The position numbers and the translations under genes are program-made. Shown here in pieces: positions 52,923 to 61,934 of a DNA stretch of 64,000 bases. Position 1 is the first letter of the stretch, and each line of letters begins with the position of its first letter. The stretch is from Sphingobacteriaceae bacterium (GTDB lineage Bacteria; Bacteroidota; Bacteroidia; Sphingobacteriales; Sphingobacteriaceae). The stretch spans positions 1-64,000 of the forward strand of contig JAQSWM010000004.1 in NCBI GenBank assembly GCA_029266635.1, given 5' to 3'. The notes below the pieces were generated by a model that ran no database searches, had not been told where the DNA came from, and worked only from the letters and a program-made list of their open reading frames with translations.

Positions 52923-54302
52923 CTACACGCAAATCGTAAAAGTCGTTCCCACATTCGGCGTGCTATCTACGTCAATCGTGCCGCCTAAAGCAAGTACCTG
53001 AGCCTTGGTAATGTACAAGCCAATGCCCTTGCTGTCGTGGTCTTTGTGGAAGGTCTTGTACATCCCAAAAACATTGTCGCTGTTCTTTTCCATATCTATG
53101 CCCAACCCGTTGTCAGATATTTTGAAGCAGGTGTACTTGCCCGATTTGTATGTTTTTAGCTTTATTTCGGGCTCGCGGTCGGGATGGCGATACTTAATAG
53201 CATTGGATAGGAGGTTTTGCACGATGCTTTCCAGGTAGCTTTTCGGAAAATAGATTTGAGGTGCCTCGTTGAAATCGCATTCGATATGCGCCTTGCTTTC
53301 AAGTATATCAGCGCTAAGCGTGGCGGAAACTGTATGATAAACTTCCTCAAAGCTCAAGATTTCGTATAAATCTTTGGAATTAAGATTAGAACGCAGAGCT
53401 TCAATCAAATCGTCCAGCTTTATCGTCAGGCTGTTGGCAAGTTCTTTCATGTGGAAGATCAGTTCCGCCCGCTCTTCATCGCTTCTGGCAACATCGTATA
53501 AGCCCAGCAGTGCAGTCTGGTTCACGGCCGGTGAGCGCAGATCATGCGAGGCGACATATGCGAAGCGCTCCAGTTCAGCATTTTGCTTGATCAGGTTTTG
53601 GCTTACTGCTTCCAGCTCACCTTTCTGCGTTTCAAGCAGATCGTTTTTCTTACCGATTTGGCTGAAGAGTGTTTCTATCTGTTGCCTGTTGCGAATTATG
53701 GTTATCAATGCAGACACCACAACCACTAACAAAATCCAGTTGCTGATAATGGAAAAGAGCTGTAATCGCAAACTCCAGCGATCTATCGCGGCGTTGCGTG
53801 CCTCAAGGAAGTTATTCTCCTCCGCTTTGATCTCGTTCGCTATATCACGGATGTCTTCGTTCACCGCATTGCCTTCCACGGATTTCAGGATGGTATCTGC
53901 TTTTTCCCGTTGACCGGATTTTTGAAGCTCAACCGCCCTGGTAACAATTTGAAGCCTGGTGTTAATTAGTTGGTACAACTTTTTCAAACGTGGCACTTGC
54001 ACAGCATGGCTGTTTTCCAGGCTTAATAAAGTCTTGTAGGTTGATTGGACGCGTGGCCCTGCTAATTCATAAGCCCTGAGATAACGGCTGTCATTGCTGA
54101 TAAAGAAATTGCTCTGCGCAAGCTCTGCCTTCAATAGAGTGCTTTGAAGTTGGTTGGTGTATTCAATAGTACGGTAGGCTTTCTTTGCGGATGAATAGTT
54201 CTTGTCGTTATGGTAGAACTGATTGAAAAAGAACACACTATTAGCCAGGATAAGCACAATAGTGGCTCCAATCAATGTATATATGAGTTTAATGCTTTTC
54301 AT
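52923..54302 (-). CDS. Membrane sensor histidine kinase with a CHASE3-like sensor
   Basis: 459 residues. Transmembrane helix 1 is at about 8-28. The extracytoplasmic part (30-180) is all helical and resembles CHASE3 (AELAQSNFFISNDSRYLRAYE). Transmembrane helix 2 is at about 185-204. A coiled coil leads into the HisKA H-box ERFAYVASHDLRSP, with phospho-acceptor near His253. The HATPase domain has the N-box QNLLSNAIKY, G1 DNGLGI and G2 KGIGLYI. There is no response regulator beside it. The start at 54302 follows from the signal-anchor. Confidence 0.88.
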   Translation of the reverse strand: MKSIKLIYTLIGATIVLILANSVFFFNQFYHNDKNYSSAKKAYRTIEYTNQLQSTLLKAELAQSNFFISNDSRYLRAYELAGPRVQSTYKTLLSLENSHAVQVPRLKKLYQLINTRLQIVTRAVELQKSGQREKADTILKSVEGNAVNEDIRDIANEIKAEENNFLEARNAAIDRWSLRLQLFSIISNWILLVVVVSALITIIRNRQQIETLFSQIGKKNDLLETQKGELEAVSQNLIKQNAELERFAYVASHDLRSPAVNQTALLGLYDVARSDEERAELIFHMKELANSLTIKLDDLIEALRSNLNSKDLYEILSFEEVYHTVSATLSADILESKAHIECDFNEAPQIYFPKSYLESIVQNLLSNAIKYRHPDREPEIKLKTYKSGKYTCFKISDNGLGIDMEKNSDNVFGMYKTFHKDHDSKGIGLYITKAQVLALGGTIDVDSTPNVGTTFTICV

Positions 54303-54356
54303 GGTCCAAAGCATTAATACGAGAAGGAGCTATTAAAGTTGTAGGGAATCAAAAGA

Positions 54357-54383
54357 AAACGCCACCGGATGAGGTGGCGTTTT
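54357..54383 (-). terminator. Terminator of the tmRNA gene
   Basis: On the minus strand AACGCCACC pairs with GGTGGCGTT around a short loop, then TTTT. It begins directly after the tmRNA 3' end. Confidence 0.82.
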
Positions 54384-54384
54384 G

Positions 54385-54750
54385 TGGACCCGGAGAGATT
54401 CGAACTCTCGTCCAAACATGGTATAACGTATGCTTTCTACATGTTTATCTTCTGTTTAATTGTCGGGAAGGGAAAGGCCAGAAGCGTGCCTGTATCGTCT
54501 TCCGTAGGTGCTTGTTCTCGCCAGATCATTGCACCACTAATCCAGCCAGTCCTGTTGTTCGATGCCCCGGTTGTCAAGCTAACAGAACAGAAACCTGACG
54601 GGACAAAAGCTTGCTAAATTCTAAATTAAGCAGCTAAGGCGTAGTTATTTTCGCCGTTTGAAAGTTGAAGGTTCAGATTAAAGCGCTAATACCAACAATG
54701 CGCCACATGCTTACATAATTATCTCCATCCTGTCAATTCCGGTCGGGCCC
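54385..54750 (-). ncRNA. ssrA: Transfer-messenger RNA (tmRNA)
   Basis: Rescues stalled ribosomes and tags the unfinished protein. On the minus strand the 5' end GGGCCCG (54750-54744) pairs with the 3' end CGGGTCC (54392-54386) as acceptor stem. The T-arm is CGAGAGTTCGAATCTCTCC. The tag frame runs from 54655 to 54626 and reads Gly-Glu-Asn-Asn-Tyr-Ala-Leu-Ala-Ala-stop, the usual Bacteroidota tag. CCA is not encoded: the end reads ACA after the acceptor stem. The length of about 366 is typical. Reading frames on the other strand over this region are shadows. Confidence 0.95.
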
Positions 54751-54754
54751 GGTT

Positions 54755-54837
54755 ATGTTTTAAGTCATGAGTTTTAAGTTTTAAGTTCCCGCTGAAGGCA
54801 CTCTTAATTCTTAACTCTCAATTCTTAATTCAAAAAG
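54755..54837. repeat. Low-complexity AT repeats between tmRNA and the aminotransferase pseudogene
   Basis: Imperfect repeats of GTTTTAAGTTTTAAG on the left and CTTAATTCTTAACTC-AATTCTTAATTC on the right, with CCCGCTGAAGGCACT between them. No gene or terminator is clear. The left and right parts are partly complementary (TTAAG against CTTAA) and could fold. Confidence 0.6.
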
Positions 54838-55906
54838 CTAATGCCGTGTTCCGATTCGCTCGGTAACGTTTATGGTCCTGCCGGGATAGACTTGTAAGCC
54901 TTTCGCCAGGCAGTGCATTGCATCAGCCAGATCTTGTTTGTTCAAAACGTATGCCAAGCGCACTTCGTTCTTCCCAGCGCCAAATGTACTATAAAAACCT
55001 GTCGCAGGTGCCATCATCACTGTCTTATTGTCGTATTCAAATTCCTCAAGCATCCACTGGCAGAATTTATCTGAATCGTCAATAGGGAAGCGGGCGACTA
55101 CATAAAACGCTCCGCCGGGCTTTTTGCAAAGCACGCCTTCGATATTATTCAGCGCATCCACCAGGATGTCCCTGCGCTCCGTGTATTCTTCAATTACAGC
55201 ACCGAAGTAGCTTTTCGGAGTGTCCACAGCGGCTGTCCCTGCTATCTGAGCAACCATGCCGGGACTGAGCCGAGCCTGTGCAAACTTCAGAGCCGTGGCA
55301 ACTACCTCTTTGTTTTTGGTGATGATGCATCCGAGGCGTGCGCCGCAGGCACTGTAGCGTTTAGAAACTGTATCCAGCACGATTACGTGTTCTTCTAAAC
55401 CTTCCAGGTGCATTGGCGACTCAAACTTCTGCCCGTCATAACAAAACTCGCGATAAGCCTCATCAGCAAACAAAAACAGGTTGTGCTTCAGACAAAGCTG
55501 TTTCAGGTCTTCAAGTTCCTGCCGGGAGTAAAGGTACCCGGTGGGATTGTTTGGGCTGCAGATCATGATCGCCTTCGTACGTGGACCAATCACTTTTTCA
55601 AAATCTGCAATAGGAGGGAGCGCAAAACCGGTTTCTATGTACGAAAGAATTGGCCTGACAACAATATCGCCCATGCAGGCAAATCCATTGTAATTGGCGT
55701 AGAACGGCTCAGGAATAATTACTTCGTCTCCGGGATCCAGGCAGGATTGCATCGCGATAGTAATCGCTTCAGAACCGCCGTTCGTAACGATAATGTCGTT
55801 TGGGGCAATACCATATCCTATGTTGTTATACCTGGTCTGCGTACGGCGTTAGCTTGCGTATAGGCGATGCGGGCATTTGATTGCCCTTGTTTGAAATGTT
55901 TGGCAT
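54838..55906 (-). pseudogene. PLP aminotransferase gene broken by an internal deletion
   Basis: From ATG at 55906 the frame gives MPNISNKGNQMPASPIRKLT and PYADQ, then a stop. One frame over, coding resumes as YNNIGYGIAPNDIIVTNGG and runs without a break to 54838 (PLP lysine in DTVSKRYSACGARLG). Intact class I/II aminotransferases with this N-terminus have about 60 more residues between these points, including the GxPD substrate segment; that length is from memory. The reading frame therefore lost about 60 codons plus a frame change. The last 304 residues are intact from an internal Met and would lack the N-terminal part of the fold. Assembly error remains possible. Confidence 0.8.
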
Positions 55907-55921
55907 AGAGTGCAAAAATAA

Positions 55922-55952
55922 AAAAACCTCTCCGTTTAGGGGAGAGGTTTTC
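55922..55952 (-). terminator. Terminator between the DUF1573 gene and the pseudogene
   Basis: AACCTCTCC and GGAGAGGTT with a short loop; on the minus strand a T-run follows. It lies about 20 bases past the stop of the DUF1573 gene. Confidence 0.82.
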
Positions 55953-55970
55953 GTTATGATTGATGTCTTT

Positions 55971-56381
55971 TTATTTGCTTGAGCTGGCTGGTGCTGTAGA
56001 TGGCACTACTTCGCCTTTGATGTATAAAACCTTAACGGGAGTCTTAGCGTTCGACTTTACAGTGATGCCCTTAGTGAAAGCTCCTGGAGCCGCTGCGCTG
56101 TAAGTTAATTTGATGCTTCCGCTTTTGCCTTTCAGCACAGGGGTTTTGGTGTAATCTGCAATAGTGCAACCACAAGTTGGCTCAACAGCGCTGATAATTA
56201 ATGGCTGTTCGCCGATGTTTGTAAATGCCAGTTCAACAGTTACCGGCTTGCCTTGCGGGATCTTTCCAAAATCGTGAGTTTCTTTCTCAAACTTAAATTC
56301 TGGTGTGTTGTCAGTCTGCATGGCAGTCATTGCGGTAAAACCTAAAACTACCGCACATAAGATCATTATCCTTTTCATCAT
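55971..56381 (-). CDS. DUF1573 domain protein, exported
   Basis: About 136 residues with a signal peptide (MKRIMILCAVVLGFTAMTAM). The DUF1573 core has an Ig-like fold: FKFEKETHDFGKIPQGKPV, EPTCGCTIADYTKTPVLKGKSGSI with the conserved CGC, and KVLYIKGEV. The domain is common in periplasmic proteins of this phylum; its role is unknown. Two adjacent ATGs (56381, 56378) could be the start. Confidence 0.85.
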   Translation of the reverse strand: MMKRIMILCAVVLGFTAMTAMQTDNTPEFKFEKETHDFGKIPQGKPVTVELAFTNIGEQPLIISAVEPTCGCTIADYTKTPVLKGKSGSIKLTYSAAAPGAFTKGITVKSNAKTPVKVLYIKGEVVPSTAPASSSK

Positions 56382-56511
56382 TGATTTGTGTTTATACAAA
56401 TATACTCATTTTCAGTGTCACCTAAAAATATTCTCCTTTAACGTACAGCAGGTGAAAAATGATACACCAGTTTAATATTTTATTAATTTTGGAAAAACTA
56501 ACAGAGGGACC

Positions 56512-58926
56512 TTGGAAAACGGAGCGAATACAAACAGCCAGACAAATGTTTCTGAAATAAGCTTTGACGACTTCAAACAAATTGTAATCAATGATTACAA
56601 AATTGGTTATGAAAGCCGTCAGGCAAGCTTATTAGGAAGGCGTGAGGTGCTTACCGGAAAGGCAAAATTTGGCATTTTCGGTGATGGGAAAGAGGTGGCT
56701 CAGCTTGCAATGGCCAAAGCTTTCAAAGCCGGCGACTGGCGCTCCGGTTACTACCGCGACCAAACATTCATGTTCGCGGCCGGGATGTCAAACCTTACTG
56801 AATTCTTCGCACAACTATACGCAAACCCTGATCCTGATTTCGATCCAGCCTCCGCCGGAAGGCAAATGAACTGCCACTACGCAACCCGCAGCCTCAACGA
56901 TGATGGTTCATGGAAGGAATTAACTTCGATGAAGAACAGTTCATCCGATATTTCCACTACGGGGGGGCAAATGGCACGGCTTGTTGGGCTCGCCCAGGCA
57001 TCTAAATTGTTCCGAAACAATCCCGAGCTCAGCCATCTGACGCAGTTTTCTATCAATGGAAATGAAGTTGCGTTTGGCACGATAGGAAATGCTTCTACAT
57101 CTGAAGGCGTATTCTTTGAAGCCATAAATGCTGCCGGAGTTTTACAGGTGCCTATGGCCATTTCAATCTGGGATGATGGTTATGGGATTTCCGTTCCATC
57201 CGAGTTTCAGACCACCAAAGAGGATATTTCTGAAATATTGAAAGGCTTTCAACGAGACGAAAAAGGCGAGGGCTACGAAATTTTTAAGGTTCGAGGATGG
57301 GATTACCCGGGTTTATGCGAAACATATGAGCGGGCTATTCATATCTGCCGCACAGAGCACAAGCCTATAATGATCCACGTTACCGAGATGACCCAACCGC
57401 AGGGGCATTCCACATCAGGATCGCACGAGCGTTACAAAGACAAAAACCGCCTGGAGTGGGAAAAGGAATATGATTGCCTGGTCCAGATGCGCAAATGGAT
57501 GATCGAGTCGGCGATAGCGAATGACGAAGAACTCGATGAGCTGGAAAATACAGCCCGCATCTACGTCCGCGACTGCCAGAAGCAGGCCTGGAATGATTTT
57601 AATGCGAGCATCAAAACTGAAGCAAAAGAGTTAGATGCGCTTTTGCTGAATATCAATAAACCCGAAGTATCAACGCTGGCCCAAAATCTTCGGGCAATGG
57701 TTGATATGTCGCGGAAAGACGTGATCAGTACTGCCAGAACAGCTATCAGGCTGCTTCGACAGGAATCTTCGGACGCGAAACAGGCGCTGGTGAACTGGTA
57801 CAAAGATCAAATCGGCATCAATCACGATCGTTATAATTCGAAGCTTCATACCGGCAGCGCCGATTCTCCTTTAAATGTGCCGGCGGTTCCGGCATCCTAT
57901 GCTGATGACTCGAAAGTGGTTGACGGCAGGGAAGTATTGAACGCATGTTTTGACGCAAATTTCAGCCGCGATCCAAGGCTCGTCGCTTTCGGCGAAGATG
58001 TGGGCGCCATCGGCGATGTGAACCAGGGCTTTTCTGGCCTTCAACTTAAATATGGTGTTAACCGGATTTTTGATACTGGAATACGTGAGATGACTATTGC
58101 GGGGCAAGGAGTAGGGATGGCGATGCGTGGGCTGCGGCCGATAGCCGAGATCCAGTATCTCGATTATCTGTTATATGCTATCAACATCCTGAGCGATGAC
58201 CTTGCTTCTTTAAGCTATCGCACAAAAGCCGGGCAAAAAGCTCCTGCTATAATCCGTACACGCGGCCATCGCCTTGAGGGGATCTGGCATTCTGGTTCGC
58301 CGCTCGGCATGATCCTTAATACCTTACGTGGGCTTCATATTTGCGTTCCCCGGAACATGACACAGGCTGCAGGAATGTACAACACGCTCTTGCGTGGCGA
58401 TGAACCTGCTCTCGTTATTGAATGCCTTAACGGCTACAGGTTGAAAGAGAAAATGCCTGTGAATGTAGGCGAGTTCACAGTAGCCCTCGGCAAAGCAGAA
58501 GTCCTGCTTCAGGGAAGCGACCTTACTGTTGTTTCTTATGGCTCAACCTTGCGCATCGTTCAGGAAGCGGCAGAAGCACTGGTGAAATTCGGTATTGAGA
58601 TCGAAATTATCGACTTGCAAACTTTGCTTCCGTTTGATACGGATCAGTTGTGTGTTGAATCGCTTAAAAAAACAAATAAGCTGTTGGTTGTAGATGAGGA
58701 TGCGCCCGGTGCTGCCTCGGCATATATCCTGCAGCAGATATTGGAACATCAGAATGGTTATTATTACCTGGATGCCAAGCCGCGTACTCTGACAGCAACC
58801 GCTCACAGGCCACCGTACGGTACAGATGGCGACTATTTCAGCAAGCCTTCTGTTGATGATGTGATAGACGCAGTTTACTCGATCTTGCAGGAGTCAAACC
58901 CTGTTAAATTCCCGCCCTTGTATTAA
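56512..58926 (+). CDS. Fused alpha/beta E1 subunit of a 2-oxo acid dehydrogenase complex
   Basis: Thiamine-diphosphate dependent decarboxylase of a branched-chain 2-oxo acid or related complex. Residues about 15-380 are the E1-alpha part (HYATRSLND near the N-terminal active site, GQMARLVGLAQASK). Residues about 470-800 are E1-beta (REVLNACFDANFSRDPRLVAFGEDVG, TRGHRLEGIWHSGSPLG, VVDEDAPGAASAY). The usual TPP motif GDG-N is altered: GNASTSEGVFFEAINAAG with WDDGYG. The start is the TTG at 56512, behind AGAGGG at 56503; a -7-like TAATTTTG is at 56484-56491. Substrate cannot be fixed by sequence; acyl groups from branched amino acids would link to IcmF chemistry. Confidence 0.88.
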   Translation: MENGANTNSQTNVSEISFDDFKQIVINDYKIGYESRQASLLGRREVLTGKAKFGIFGDGKEVAQLAMAKAFKAGDWRSGYYRDQTFMFAAGMSNLTEFFAQLYANPDPDFDPASAGRQMNCHYATRSLNDDGSWKELTSMKNSSSDISTTGGQMARLVGLAQASKLFRNNPELSHLTQFSINGNEVAFGTIGNASTSEGVFFEAINAAGVLQVPMAISIWDDGYGISVPSEFQTTKEDISEILKGFQRDEKGEGYEIFKVRGWDYPGLCETYERAIHICRTEHKPIMIHVTEMTQPQGHSTSGSHERYKDKNRLEWEKEYDCLVQMRKWMIESAIANDEELDELENTARIYVRDCQKQAWNDFNASIKTEAKELDALLLNINKPEVSTLAQNLRAMVDMSRKDVISTARTAIRLLRQESSDAKQALVNWYKDQIGINHDRYNSKLHTGSADSPLNVPAVPASYADDSKVVDGREVLNACFDANFSRDPRLVAFGEDVGAIGDVNQGFSGLQLKYGVNRIFDTGIREMTIAGQGVGMAMRGLRPIAEIQYLDYLLYAINILSDDLASLSYRTKAGQKAPAIIRTRGHRLEGIWHSGSPLGMILNTLRGLHICVPRNMTQAAGMYNTLLRGDEPALVIECLNGYRLKEKMPVNVGEFTVALGKAEVLLQGSDLTVVSYGSTLRIVQEAAEALVKFGIEIEIIDLQTLLPFDTDQLCVESLKKTNKLLVVDEDAPGAASAYILQQILEHQNGYYYLDAKPRTLTATAHRPPYGTDGDYFSKPSVDDVIDAVYSILQESNPVKFPPLY

Positions 58927-58932
58927 GCGCAC

Positions 58933-59457
58933 GTGGTAGATTTCAATACCATCATTCTGCAATTTGCCTCTCAAGGAGAGAAGACCGGATGGACGTATAT
59001 TGAAATTCCCGCCGACATGGCTTCAGAATTGAAACCTGGCAATAAACAGTCGTTTCGGGTAAAAGGTATGCTGGATAATCATCCGGTAAACGGTATCGCT
59101 TTGATGCCTATGGGTGAAGGTAATTTCATTATGCCCTTGAATGCGGATATGCGGAGAGGAATACGCAAGAGCAAAGGCGCTATGCTTCACCTTTGCCTGG
59201 AAGTGGATCTTGATTTTAAAATTGAACCACCTGCGGATTTGTTGGAGTGCCTGGAGGATGAACCGGGAGCAATTGATTTTTTCAATTCGCTTGCCAAATC
59301 GCACCGCGACTATTTCGTAAAATGGATTGAGAGCGCAAAAACGTTCGAAACCCGCAGCAAACGCATTGCTCAAACTGTAACTGCAATGAGCAGGGGATGG
59401 GATTACGGGCAGATGATGCGGGAGTTCAGGAAAATTAAAAATAATCTTGCTCTGTAA
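58933..59457 (+). CDS. YdeI/OmpD-associated family protein (DUF1905)
   Basis: A 174-residue cytoplasmic protein. Residues about 5-95 match DUF1905 (GWTYIEIPADMASELKPGNKQSFRVKGMLDN). The end matches the YdeI/OmdA C-terminal region (FFNSLAKSHRDYFVKWIESAKTFETRSKRI), annotated as bacteriocin-protection in some species. The GTG at 58933 lies six bases after the E1 stop, so it is likely co-transcribed with the E1 gene. Confidence 0.85.
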   Translation: MVDFNTIILQFASQGEKTGWTYIEIPADMASELKPGNKQSFRVKGMLDNHPVNGIALMPMGEGNFIMPLNADMRRGIRKSKGAMLHLCLEVDLDFKIEPPADLLECLEDEPGAIDFFNSLAKSHRDYFVKWIESAKTFETRSKRIAQTVTAMSRGWDYGQMMREFRKIKNNLAL

Positions 59458-59568
59458 GGTCTAAGGTCTTTGATAGAGAAAATGATTCAACAGAAAGCCC
59501 ACTTTGATGTGTTGAACACAACGGACAGAGTTTTGCTTTGCTTTCGAGGCAAGCTCTATATGTCTAGC

Positions 59569-60963
59569 TTATTCCGTACGCTTTAAGCCGTATTTCTCTA
59601 TTTTGCTGTACAAATGGCTGCGCTGAATGTCTATATCATCAGCAGTTTTAGATACATTCCAGCTGTTCTTCTCAAGTTTATACTTGATAAACTCGCGTTC
59701 TGCAAAGTCTTTGTACTCCTGAAAGTTCGCAAATTGGTCATAGTTGGGTTGTCCGCTACCGCCTGCAGAGCCATTTGAGCTAACATTGTCCTGAGATCCG
59801 GCTCCTGTTGGATTTGCAAAGTTCCTGACATCGTTTTCAGTGATTGTTTTATCGCTGAGGATGATCAAACGTTCAACCATATTTCGCAGTTCCCGGATAT
59901 TTCCGGTCCATGGCAAAGCTTTCATCGCTTCAATGGCTCCATCAGAAAATTTCTTGACAGGAATCCCGTAATCGTTGCAAATCTCACTGCAAAAGCTTTC
60001 AGCAATAATAGGAATATCAGTTTTTCTTTCGGTGAGGGTAGGTACCTGGATGATTATTACACCCAAACGGTGATATAAGTCCATCCGGAAATTTCCCTCG
60101 TCAATCTCTTTTAAAAGGTCTTTGTTGGTCGCGGCAATTACCCGCACATCAACAAATATTTCCTTCTCGCCACCTACGCGAGTTATCTTGTTTTCCTGTA
60201 AAGCCCGAAGCACTTTGGCCTGAGCAGAAAGGCTCATATCGCCAATCTCATCTAAGAAAAGTGTTCCGCCATTTGCCTGTTCGAATTTGCCAATCCGTTG
60301 CTTTATAGCTGAAGTAAAAGATCCCTTCTCATGCCCGAACAATTCGCTCTCAATAAGTTCAGACGGAATTGCAGCGCAGTTAACTTCTATTAAAGGAGAA
60401 TTCGAGCGATTGGATTTTTCATGCAGCCACCTGGCCACAAGCTCTTTTCCGCTACCGTTAGCACCTGTGATAAGCACACGAGCTTCCGTTGGCGCAACCC
60501 GCTCAATTGTTTCATGGATCTTAGCTATTGCCGGCGATTGTCCCAGGATCTCGCGGGTCTTGCTTACTTTACGTTTTAAGACCTTGGTCTCGGTAACCAG
60601 GTTGCCTCTTTCCAGCGCATTCCGAACCGTAATCAGTAAGCGGTTTAGATCAGGTGGTTTGGAAATAAAGTCGTAGGCACCTTTCTTGCTGGCCTCAACT
60701 GCAGTCTCAACTGTGCCATGGCCAGAAATCATGATAAACGGCAGATCGGGCTTGATAGCAAGTGCTTCCGTAAGCACCTCCAACCCATCCATCCGGTTCA
60801 TTTTAATATCGCAAAGAACCAGGTTGTAGTCGTTTTGAGAAATCATGCTCAAGCCGTCCACACCATTGTCAACATCTTCAACAACGTAATCTTCGTATTC
60901 AAGAATTTCTCTTAAAGTGCTACGTATAGCCCGTTCGTCGTCAATAATTAAAATTTTCGTCAT
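59569..60963 (-). CDS. Sigma-54 dependent response regulator (NtrC/ZraR type)
   Basis: 464 residues in three domains. The receiver has acidic residues (DDE near 8-10) and the phospho-acceptor Asp52 (LVLCDIKMN). The AAA+ part has Walker A TGANGSGKE (about 167-175) and Walker B GGTLFLDEIGD (232-242). The sigma-54 contact loop reads GSFTSA (214-219) in place of the classical GAFTGA. A Fis-type helix-turn-helix ends the protein (WNVSKTADDIDIQRSHLYSKI). It activates RpoN promoters after phosphorylation; the partner kinase is not adjacent. Confidence 0.92.
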   Translation of the reverse strand: MTKILIIDDERAIRSTLREILEYEDYVVEDVDNGVDGLSMISQNDYNLVLCDIKMNRMDGLEVLTEALAIKPDLPFIMISGHGTVETAVEASKKGAYDFISKPPDLNRLLITVRNALERGNLVTETKVLKRKVSKTREILGQSPAIAKIHETIERVAPTEARVLITGANGSGKELVARWLHEKSNRSNSPLIEVNCAAIPSELIESELFGHEKGSFTSAIKQRIGKFEQANGGTLFLDEIGDMSLSAQAKVLRALQENKITRVGGEKEIFVDVRVIAATNKDLLKEIDEGNFRMDLYHRLGVIIIQVPTLTERKTDIPIIAESFCSEICNDYGIPVKKFSDGAIEAMKALPWTGNIRELRNMVERLIILSDKTITENDVRNFANPTGAGSQDNVSSNGSAGGSGQPNYDQFANFQEYKDFAEREFIKYKLEKNSWNVSKTADDIDIQRSHLYSKIEKYGLKRTE

Positions 60964-61076
60964 AGAGGGTGCTGGTTGTTGATGGTGTGATTAAGGCTGA
61001 AAACTTTTTGCCAATAACAACATCTGACATATAATTGTTTTAGGTACTCCTCCCGCCAATCGATCAAGAAAAAAAA

Positions 61077-61483
61077 GCAAGCCTGTAAGCCGGGTTCTGT
61101 TCTCCCGGGCAAACCCGGAAGCTTCTATCATTTATCTGGCCATGCCATTGCTGGCACAATCTAACGGCCTACCCATTCCGTTCGTCCCAACAGATGTCGG
61201 GAGCAGAGAGCGAGCAACTCTCCCCATGGCTTTCGCTACCGGCAACGGAACCTATTTGGCCTTTCAACTCCTGGGGTTTACCGCAATATATGTCGCCATA
61301 TAAAGCCGTGAGCTCTTACCTCGCGTTTTCACCCTTATCCGTCCGCCAGTTGGCGGACAGACGGTATATTTTCTGTGGCACTTTCCGTCCCGCCAGTGGG
61401 CGGGCCTTCCCGTTAGGAAGCAGGATGCTCTGTGTTGCCCGGACTTTCCTCTCCGCTGTTAGCGGAGCGATAGAACGGCTTGC
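61077..61483 (-). ncRNA. rnpB: RNase P RNA, bacterial type A
   Basis: Catalytic RNA that matures tRNA 5' ends. On the minus strand the conserved 5' block GAGGAAAGTCCGGGC, the inner AGTGCCACAGAAAATA, AAGGGTGAAA, GGTAAGAGCTCACGG and the 3' ACAGAACCCGGCTTA are all present. The ends GCAAGCC (61483-61477) and GGCTTGC (61083-61077) pair as P1, and a T-run follows. Two side hairpins, by position P9 (CCCGCCCACTGGCGGG, 61404-61389) and P12 (GTCCGCCAACTGGCGGAC, 61358-61341), carry near-identical palindromes. Confidence 0.95.
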
Positions 61484-61502
61484 TGTTGCAAAGATAGGTA
61501 GT

Positions 61503-61934
61503 TTATCGTGAATTGCACTTTTGCAGATCGGCAGATACCTGTGCAGTGCTGAACAGCCCCTGTTTATTCCCGAAACTGTTTGTGATATAGGTAATGATCT
61601 CGGCAATTTCAATGTCTGCAAGATGATCGTCCGCAGGCATTTGTTCATTGAAAACTCTGCCGGATACTGTTATAGAACCGTTAAGGCCATTTTTAATGAT
61701 GCAAGGCAGCTTGCTGCGGTTCTTTTTTAAAAATAAGGTGTCGGTGAGGGGAGGGATGAGCATGCTCAATCCAGCGCCTGTGCTGCTATGGCAATTCTGA
61801 CAATGCTCTTCGTAAAGCAATTTGCCGTTTGTGTAGTATTTAATGTACTCCAGCTCTTTGTCGCTTTGGCATGAATTCAGGAAAACAACCGCACACGCGA
61901 TGCTAAAAGCCAGCAGCAGGAGCTTATTTTTCAT
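61503..61934 (-). CDS. Cytochrome c lipoprotein
   Basis: A 143-residue exported electron carrier. Lipoprotein signal with lipobox LNSC (about residue 22). One haem c site, CQNCH (in YEEHCQNCHSSTGAG), and the axial Met in NEQMPADD. Its start overlaps the SCO gene end by 11 bases, so the two are co-transcribed. The pairing suggests support of a terminal oxidase, which is not in this window. Confidence 0.9.
   Translation of the reverse strand: MKNKLLLLAFSIACAVVFLNSCQSDKELEYIKYYTNGKLLYEEHCQNCHSSTGAGLSMLIPPLTDTLFLKKNRSKLPCIIKNGLNGSITVSGRVFNEQMPADDHLADIEIAEIITYITNSFGNKQGLFSTAQVSADLQKCNSR

Noticed and set aside
54369-54617. Plus-strand reading frames of 74-82 codons
   Set aside because: They lie antisense to the tmRNA gene, whose acceptor stem, T-arm and tag are all clear; they are shadows.
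61194-61511. Reading frames of about 105-110 codons on both strands
   Set aside because: They overlap RNase P RNA and have no protein-like character.
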